From Tetmemena sp. SeJ-2015 (Eukaryota > Ciliophora > Spirotrichea > Sporadotrichida > Oxytrichidae): a stretch of 64,000 bases of DNA. A program made the translations under genes and the position numbers. Positions 57,967 through 64,000 of the stretch are shown piece by piece. The DNA lies in the NCBI GenBank assembly GCA_027382625.1, contig JAJKFJ010020786.1, forward strand, positions 62,001 through 126,000, in the 5' to 3' direction. Below the pieces are notes generated by a model. That model searched no databases. It saw nothing but the letters and a program-made list of their open reading frames with translations, and had not been told where the DNA came from. Position 1 is the stretch's first letter, and each line of letters starts with the position of its first letter.

Positions 57967-60371
57967 ATGAGTAATTTGACTAATCTCTAGAGAAAGATAG
58001 TAGCCACTCATAGTTTCAAAAGTCTAAACAATGAAAATTAGAGATTTAAGCTAAATGCAAATCCACAATAAATGGACAATAGAAATGCCAATTAGCCTTC
58101 AAGTCTTCACATTAAAGAGGGAGATTATTATTATCTAGGGGAGACTAAACAGATGATAAATCTATAAAATTAAGAGACAAATAAAGCTACATAAGATCTA
58201 TACCTGGCCAATTTCAACTAAAACCGACGAAAATAGATCGAACTATAGAATAAAGCAATCAAAAAACAAATTCAGTAGTAAATGGACACTCAAGTGTAAA
58301 GTTTGCATTTAAGCTTTCGATATTTTTTATGGATCAAGGAGAGAACTTAAGAGAGAACAATGTGATTAGTGTTCCTAATTAACCACATAATTAGGAATGC
58401 TAATACTCGCCCTCAAACTGTCAAAGAATTCAAAATGAAGAAAAGTGTGCAAGACAGAGATATACCAGGCCTGACACAGCACCTAACACACGAATTGAAA
58501 TCTAACATGAAGATTTTAATTAAAGATCTCTTTTTTAATATTATGGAAGAGAAGGGATGCTTCAGCAAAATCCTTGTTCACTACAAACTAAGGCGCTAAG
58601 AAGTTTTTATCTAAATAAAATTCTTTGGCAACTTTTAGCTCACCTGCATCTTAAAACGTTGGGGATGAGTGGTAGACTAGGCTTCATTTCATAAATTAGT
58701 TGAACTAGATAAAAAATCAAAATTAACTGTACTTCTCTGGCCATGACTTGGGTGATCTTGATTAATTGGAGAGCGAGGAAAGACTTAAAGCTTAGAAATA
58801 CTTCAGTACTAACATCAGAGAAAAGATAGAGAAGCAACATCACGATTTACCAGCAAGCTTGGTTGCACTTTAATACAATAGATAGTTCATTCTAAACTAT
58901 AAGGATATTCAGATATATATTAAAGTCATTCTAAACTAATTGATAAACAGGCAAGGATATTTTAGTGGATCAGCAGAATAATCTTTTGTAAACAAATTAC
59001 CACAGGGTGAGCCTACAAAATCAGCTTCTCCAGATAGGAGTGGCAGATAGTCTAAAAGCATTACTTTTGTTGTAAGTCCGCGAGATAAGTGATCCTAAAA
59101 TAAGAGTCCAGTTGATTCTAGAGCGCAGTCTAGAATTTAATCATCGATTCCAAGCTAAAGAATTCAGGTTATAGAGAGACCAAGTTCCTAATAGAAATTT
59201 GTGTTCATTATTTTCTTCCCCATCTGCTTATGAGAGCAATCCATATACCGCATAGTAAAGAGATAAATACTTTCTCAATTAATTAAGAAGACAGTCAGTC
59301 AACAAATTTAAAAACCAATTCTTAATGCGAGAGCAAGCTCACTTGAAAGAAGAACACTATAAAAAACTGCAAAGCCGCTCCTAATACGATAATGCAATTG
59401 CCTAGTTCAGATTCTTACCGAAAGATAGACAAAGGAAAATATAAGAAGACATCAAACTAGTATTAGATCACGGTGAGAGGTAGAAACAATTCTAGTTCAT
59501 CTTATTTATGATAAACATATGGAACATGTGTTGGAATAGTGCATAAATGGAACGGAGCCTGACTTCTTGGCTCTCTCTAGTCCAGTATCAGTTTAAAGTT
59601 CTCCATCTAGGTCGAAATAGATCGTGCCTCCTCTTAGCTATAAAAGGATTTGAGGCAGCTCTTGAGGAAGAGGAAATTTAAAATATTTTTAGTCATAAGA
59701 TCAATTTGCTTTTATTTAGGAGAATCTGCTTGAGAAAAAGATTTCTGAGGTGCAGCTAACAAACACAGACCGCTATCTATTGAGGAAGAAGCAAAGATAG
59801 AAAAATGAAGATGTAAAAATGCATAAGAGTAAGTTTGGCACGACCAAGAAGACTTCCTTTGTAGCTAGTTTTAGTAGCAAACATAGTCATAGTGGAAATG
59901 GAAGCTTTTAGGCCAAATAAGAAAGGATGATCGATTATAAAATAAGGAATGATGAGCAGCAGCAATAAGGATTAGTAAAAGTCTATAAAGTTGCAAGCCC
60001 TAGTCATTCTTAATAAAAACAGAAACCATTTTAAGAACTTGCCGTGAGATTTGAAAGAGAAATGGATGAAAACTTCATGCCTGGAAAATAGGAAAGTAAA
60101 ATGGAAAATGAATCAGAGAGCAAGTCTTCCTATTTTAATCAAGGTACGGGAATGAGAGTGCTCTCATCTTCCTTGTTTAATAAAAACTCTATTAGGAATA
60201 GTATTAACAATTTACAAATAAAATTTAATTAAGCGTTCGATTTTATCAATTTGAATTTATAATTAGAAGGGGATACATCTTGTTATTCAGAAAATTTAAT
60301 TTAATTATAAACATAAATCGCAATTCTTCTTTGTTAAGATATTTTATCTAAAATTGTAATTTTATTCTGAA
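57967..60371 (+). CDS. Gln-rich protein of unknown function
   Basis: ATG at 57967 (MSNLTNLQRKIVATHSFKSL), divergent from the preceding gene with about 60 bp between starts. A helical block (58400-58600: RPQTVKEFKMKKSVQDRDIP, LTQHLTHELKSNMKILIKDL) is followed by further helical segments (DLDQLESEERLKAQKYF near 58760) and a basic Ser-rich disordered tail (PDRSGRQSKSITFVVSPRDK near 59040; SKFGTTKKTSFVASFSS near 59830). Frames change near 58250-58370, 58630-58680, 59200 and 59500, marking IESs. The stop at 60369-60371 is provisional. No family recognised. Confidence 0.55.
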
Positions 60372-60921
60372 TATATAGAACAAAAAACTATTTTAAGATA
60401 AGAAGAGTAAAGGGAAGAATTATTGTATAAATTGTAGAGAATATGCTTATTCAACTTCAATTAGGATAATTTTAAGATTGTAAAAATATCAGTATCTTTA
60501 TATTTCCCTGTTTTAAAAGTAAAAATATATATCAGCCTTTTAAACTCATCTTTACGAAAGAAAATAGGTGGCTTGGAAATCTTTAGATTTAATAAACGCT
60601 TAGAGCTTAGAAATTGAAATGTTGAGACAATTAGTTTTAAATTTTAAATGATACCATAATATTATGATGAGAGGTGTTGAATCTGACTTATAGCATATCA
60701 ATAGCAACTAATTTGATACTTAAAAAGTATATCAATCCTCTAATAAGTCACTAATAAATCTATCAGGAGAAGGACTGAAGATAGAAGACTTCGATGTTCA
60801 GATTCAAAGTAATTAGATTAACTTATTTAATTAATGATTTGAGTTTATTTATTTAATTTCTTAATTTATGAAATTAAGTTTAATTATTAGCCCCTTACTC
60901 AAAGGAATAAGACTTGTCTTC
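60372..60921. other. AT-rich region between converging genes
   Basis: Mostly low-complexity. A short charged segment near 60660-60820 (YDERC, GEGLKIEDFDVQIQS-like) might be the 3' end of the upstream gene or a small unit; not assigned. Confidence 0.35.
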
Positions 60922-62523
60922 TTCAAAAAGGTTTGTAAGCCTTAGCATTTTTATGCTTCTTCTTTGCTTGGAAAGCATCATTATCCTCATCTTCATGAAT
61001 ATCTTCTTTCATAAATTAATTCATGTCAAATGTTTTCACGACACTTCCATTTTGAATCCTTGCAGCTGCTGCTTCCTCTGGACTGTACTTAAAGAGTCTT
61101 AAGTCTCCCTGTTCAGTAGTAACCACTATCTAGTTTTAATTGATTCTGAGTGCGTTTCTTATGATGACATCTCCAAGCTGAGTAACAGTTTCAGGGTTTT
61201 ATGACTGAACGAAAGTGTTTATTTGCATCTCTGCAGTTGTTTTAAATTCTTCAGCATGCCTTGATTCTGCTGCTGGTACTTGGATGGTTATTTTAGGTTA
61301 GGGAATGATTATCATGTCTACGAGTGTGAGTTTTGGCTTTTTGTTATCAGCGGGATCTTCAACCAAGGTGTAGAGATACATCTCTCCTCTGTTATTTCCA
61401 GTGTAAATCATGAACTGGTTTGTGAATTTATCCATCTCACAACCAATCAACAAAATATGTCATCAACTTAATCTCTATAGAATTTAATCACGTAGTCAAC
61501 TTGATTTAATTACATAACTTTTTTTATGCAATATAATTATGATGAGGAAACTAAAGATAAAGATAAAGCAAGCAAGATAAATCGTACCTTTTCAACCTTA
61601 GCGTATACATCTAAGTTCTCTATGTTAACAATTTCGATTGAATTGATGCTAGTCAGAGTCCATATTTTGTCAGATCTAATTCTCAAATATTATAATGCCA
61701 AATTAAATATTAATCCAATGAAGCCGCAACTAATAAGAGGCTGTGTGCTGCAATATACTCCTTCTAAAGTGTCATCTTCCACTTCTATGTTAGGCTTGTT
61801 ATTAAAGTCAAAATGACAAAGTAAGTTGTCAGTGGAGCATGAAATTAACCAGCTAGGCTTATCGGGATGGTAGGCTACTGATGTCACATCATCAGTGTGA
61901 GAAGAGCTGTAAGTATAAACGGGTGGCCTCATTTTCCTCATATCCCAAAATACAAGTGCTAATTACTTTGAGTCAATTAAATTTAATGAGACAAGTTCAG
62001 AATTAGTTCCTGCTGATATTAGCTACTTGTTTGTATCGACTGAGTAGAAAGGAGAGTTGTTGTGTCTGAGGGTGCTTACTATCTAGCCGCTCCTTCTATC
62101 CCAAATCTTAACTGTTCCGTCTTAAGATGCTGAAATAACTGCATGCTGCAAATTCTGACTCTTGTCATCATTGGTGTACTTTATAGATTCCATAAATTTA
62201 AGTAAACTTGAGCGAGTGGATCATTTGAGTGTGACCTTATTCATTAGAGAAAGCAGCAGTCTACCCATCTTTGCTATTCAGATCCATCAATCCTATCGAG
62301 AAATCTGTGTTTGCAAGAGCAATTTAAAATTTAATTCATGCATGCGAGAACATATATAAAAGGTAGCAAGCTCAGTTTAGATTAATTAATTCTGCTGGAC
62401 ATGCAATACGTAGTCTCCTGAGTTCAGAGGATACAATTATTGATTATGCTGCTCTACAAAGTTTGAGTTCTTTTCGTAAAAGGCAATCTCAGTCTGGTTT
62501 CTATTCACTGGCAATGACTCCAT
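60922..62523 (-). CDS. WD40-repeat protein, WDR89-like
   Basis: Beta-propeller protein. ATG at 62521-62523 (MESLPVNRNQTEIAFYEKNS), stop TGA 60922-60924. Recognisable repeats: VFWDMRKMRPPVYTYSSSHT, DDVTSVAYHPDKPSWLIS with CSTDNLLCHFDF (61790-61900), then DDTLEGVYCSTQPLISCGFI and DKIWTLTSINSIEI. The order HxDDVTxVxxHP, GSTDGLxxxFD, EDxLxxVxxxxxxVxxxGxx is the WDR89 signature, so orthology is likely but not proven. The tail is acidic then Lys-rich (EDNDAFQAKKKHKNAKAYKP). One IES is placed; others remain near 62200-62400, 61520-61600 and 61300. Confidence 0.75.
61678..61716. other. Probable frame-neutral IES in the WDR89-like gene, pointer ATT (minus strand)
   Basis: Repeat AAT (plus) at 61678-61680 and 61717-61719. 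Removing 39 AT-rich nt joins ISCGFI to RSDKIWTLTS, removing a hydrophobic insert (GLIFNLAL). Confidence 0.6.
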
Positions 62524-62661
62524 GGCTCTAATATGTAGTGCTATTCTGTTTAATCTATTAATTAATGTCAATCCTACTCCTAGTTTTATCTTCTTTTGGA
62601 AAATAAAAGATTAAATTGCTTTAAAATATTCAGTCATAATTTTCATTAGCTTAAAAATAAA
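62524..62661. promoter_or_regulatory. Short divergent intergenic region
   Basis: 138 bp between start codons of the WDR89-like (minus) and EF-hand/WD40 (plus) genes; AT-rich. Likely holds both 5' flanks. Confidence 0.4.
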
Positions 62662-64000
62662 ATGGAGCCTAGTTCAAGCGTTTAAAATCCATAAACTTAG
62701 AAAAACAAATAGGATAGTCCAGATGAATAAAGTAAAAATTATATCTATAATAACAACTTAGGAGAAGGATCTATCTAGATTAATGAGTAGTAAAGAATAA
62801 GAGAGAAGACTTAGTTCAGTATTACATTTTTTTATTTTAATAAAACTAAATCAGTTTAGGAGGTAGAAGATTTAGATATGATAGAAAAGAAAGTCATCAT
62901 AAGAAAAATCACTTAAAAATACTCGATGGAGAAGTAAGTTATAATCATCTTTTAACTTTTCCTCTTCTCGTCATAAATATCTCCTCTTACTTATATCTTT
63001 TTAGGCTGATGATGATGCTAGACAAGAAAAAGCTCGAAGCCCTTGAAGAAGAATTTTCTCATCACCCTGATGGTATAAAACTAGGGAATTTCGTATGGCT
63101 TATGAAAGCAGCTATTACTCACGATGAAGAAGATAAGTTTGACTTAGTGCACGGGCTATTAAAGCTGTTTGCAGAAATAGATATAAACGGAGATGAGCAT
63201 ATGGAGTGGAGTGAATTCACACAGTATATCATAGACGCAGTTATTTAAAATCCCTCTATCAAGGGCTCTGGAGCATTTAATTCATTGAGTTAAATTTTTT
63301 TTGCAAAGGGGAGAGATCTGCTTTAAGAAACTAAGATGATGAAGTATAAAAAGTACTTCCCATCAAGGTTCAAGGACAAAACTTCTCATAACTCCTGGAC
63401 TAAAAGTGTAGTTTGGTGTCCAAAATTTCAGTCTTTGATGTACTTTTTTTTTTAAAAATTTATTGTTAACAATATTTTTGAAATGATGGTTATAGAAAAT
63501 AACTAGAAATGGATAAAACTGCTTGACCCAGAAGACTTACAGCCCAAATTCATCATTAATCTTCCACCCTAAAAGAAAGAGGTGTTTGTTATAGACATCG
63601 ATTATTCTAACGAGCATTAAACAGTAAGTACCCTTGTCGCACCAAATTTATTAATACTATCATTTAGTTCGGATGCATAGATAGCGATTGCAACATGATC
63701 TTTTGGGATTACTTTATAAATTTGAAGATATGCAAACAGATAAAGTCTCCTTGTCTTTAATTGAAACTTAAATACTTGAGGAATCACAAGACTTGGGTGA
63801 CTATTGGCTAAGATAACATCATAAGGGAGTATGATTTGAAAAGATCGGATCCTCTAATTCTTCAAGTTGAAGGCCATACATTTTTGAATTGCATTTACTT
63901 ATATACAAAGCAGATTCTAGACTTAATTGAACTACAAAGTCCGTTTGCAATAGCCTCCGCATCTCTTGACCACACTATAAGGATATACTCTCTAGTAGAT
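62662..64000 (+). CDS. EF-hand/WD40-repeat protein (WDR49/WDR64/EFCAB8-type), 3' truncated by window
   Basis: ATG at 62662 (MEPSSSVQNPQTQKNKQDSP). After an N-terminal Gln-rich part comes a helical region and an EF-hand loop DINGDEHMEWSEF (about 63180-63215) with Asp, Asn, Asp and Glu ligands for calcium. A WD40 propeller follows: WTKSVVWCPKFQSL, WIKLLDPEDLQPK, VIDIDYSNEHQTFGC with SDCNMIFWDY, TWVTIGQDNIIREYDLKR and IASASLDHTIRIYS at the window edge. Two GT-AG introns and one IES are placed; a further break lies near 63260-63320. EF-hand plus WD40 is characteristic of axonemal proteins of this group. Confidence 0.82.
62934..63004 (+). other. 71-nt GT-AG intron in the EF-hand/WD40 gene
   Basis: GTAAGT donor, pyrimidine-rich TTTTTAG acceptor. 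Removal joins KYSMEK to LMMMLDKKKLEAL and removes a TGA. Confidence 0.85.
63436..63483. other. IES in the EF-hand/WD40 gene, pointer TGATG
   Basis: Repeat at 63436-63440 and 63484-63488. Removing 48 AT-rich nt joins CPKFQSLM to VIENNQKWIKLLD. Confidence 0.82.
63624..63667 (+). other. 44-nt GT-AG intron in the EF-hand/WD40 gene
   Basis: GTAAGT donor, CATTTAG acceptor. Removal joins SNEHQT to FGCIDSDCNMIFWD. Confidence 0.85.

Noticed and set aside
61526..61816. 96-residue plus-strand ORF
   Set aside because: Antisense to WD40 repeats of the WDR89-like gene, which carry the recognisable motifs.
1..64000. Telomeric G4T4/C4A4 repeats or a TBE-type transposon
   Set aside because: None noticed on reading through; the poly-G/poly-C runs at 16917 and 17731 are transposon ends, not telomeres.

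Overview
The window reads as germline (micronuclear) DNA of a spirotrich ciliate, of the Oxytricha/Stylonychia/Tetmemena kind. Three things show this. (1) Genes read only if TAA and TAG mean Gln and TGA alone is stop; conserved proteins (GNPAT, TTLL, eIF2B-delta, an RRM protein) run through many TAA/TAG codons. (2) The conserved frames are broken by short AT-rich inserts, each flanked by a 3-9 bp direct repeat. Deleting one repeat copy plus the insert restores the expected protein. This is the MDS/IES/pointer arrangement of spirotrich germline genes, and I could place 26 such segments. The pointers are not all TA, which argues against Paramecium or Euplotes. (3) I noticed no G4T4/C4A4 telomere repeats, although about 25 gene-sized units sit side by side. 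Ordinary GT-AG introns of 28-71 nt are also present. Species is not determined.

Layout. 1-9.9 kb, all minus strand: GNPAT-like acyltransferase, histidine-rich cation-efflux (ZnT-like) protein, a long low-complexity protein, and a nucleolar RRM protein (NIFK/Nop15-like). 10.0-14.1 kb, plus: a large Q-rich coiled-coil protein. 14.1-20.6 kb, minus: a coiled-coil protein, two paralogous small putative mitochondrial proteins with an 823-bp terminal-inverted-repeat element between them, and a protein with two copies of a ciliate-type repeat domain. 20.9-24.5 kb, plus: three tandem signal-peptide paralogues with a Hint-like pattern. 24.9-31.5 kb, plus: a two-gene module (RING/zinc-finger protein, then zinc-ribbon coiled-coil protein) present twice in tandem. 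31.6-34.5 kb, plus: a coiled-coil protein.

34.5-45.2 kb, minus: long Q/N-rich proteins, with an 846-bp fold-back element at 44.0-44.9 kb. 45.4-48.4 kb, plus: a tubulin-tyrosine-ligase-like enzyme. 48.5-51.1 kb, minus: a C2HC zinc-finger protein. 51.6-53.7 kb, plus: eIF2B delta. 53.9-57.9 kb, minus: a large helical-repeat protein. 58.0-60.4 kb, plus: unknown. 60.9-62.5 kb, minus: a WDR89-like WD40 protein. 62.7 kb to the window end, plus: an EF-hand/WD40 protein.

The genes are mostly unrelated housekeeping and cytoskeletal genes and do not form an operon or pathway. What unites the window is its need for DNA rearrangement: almost every gene I could follow is unreadable in this form and becomes readable after precise deletion of the IESs. 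I saw no inverted or permuted MDS within the genes I followed, so they look non-scrambled. Boundaries of unrecognised genes are approximate because not every IES could be placed.
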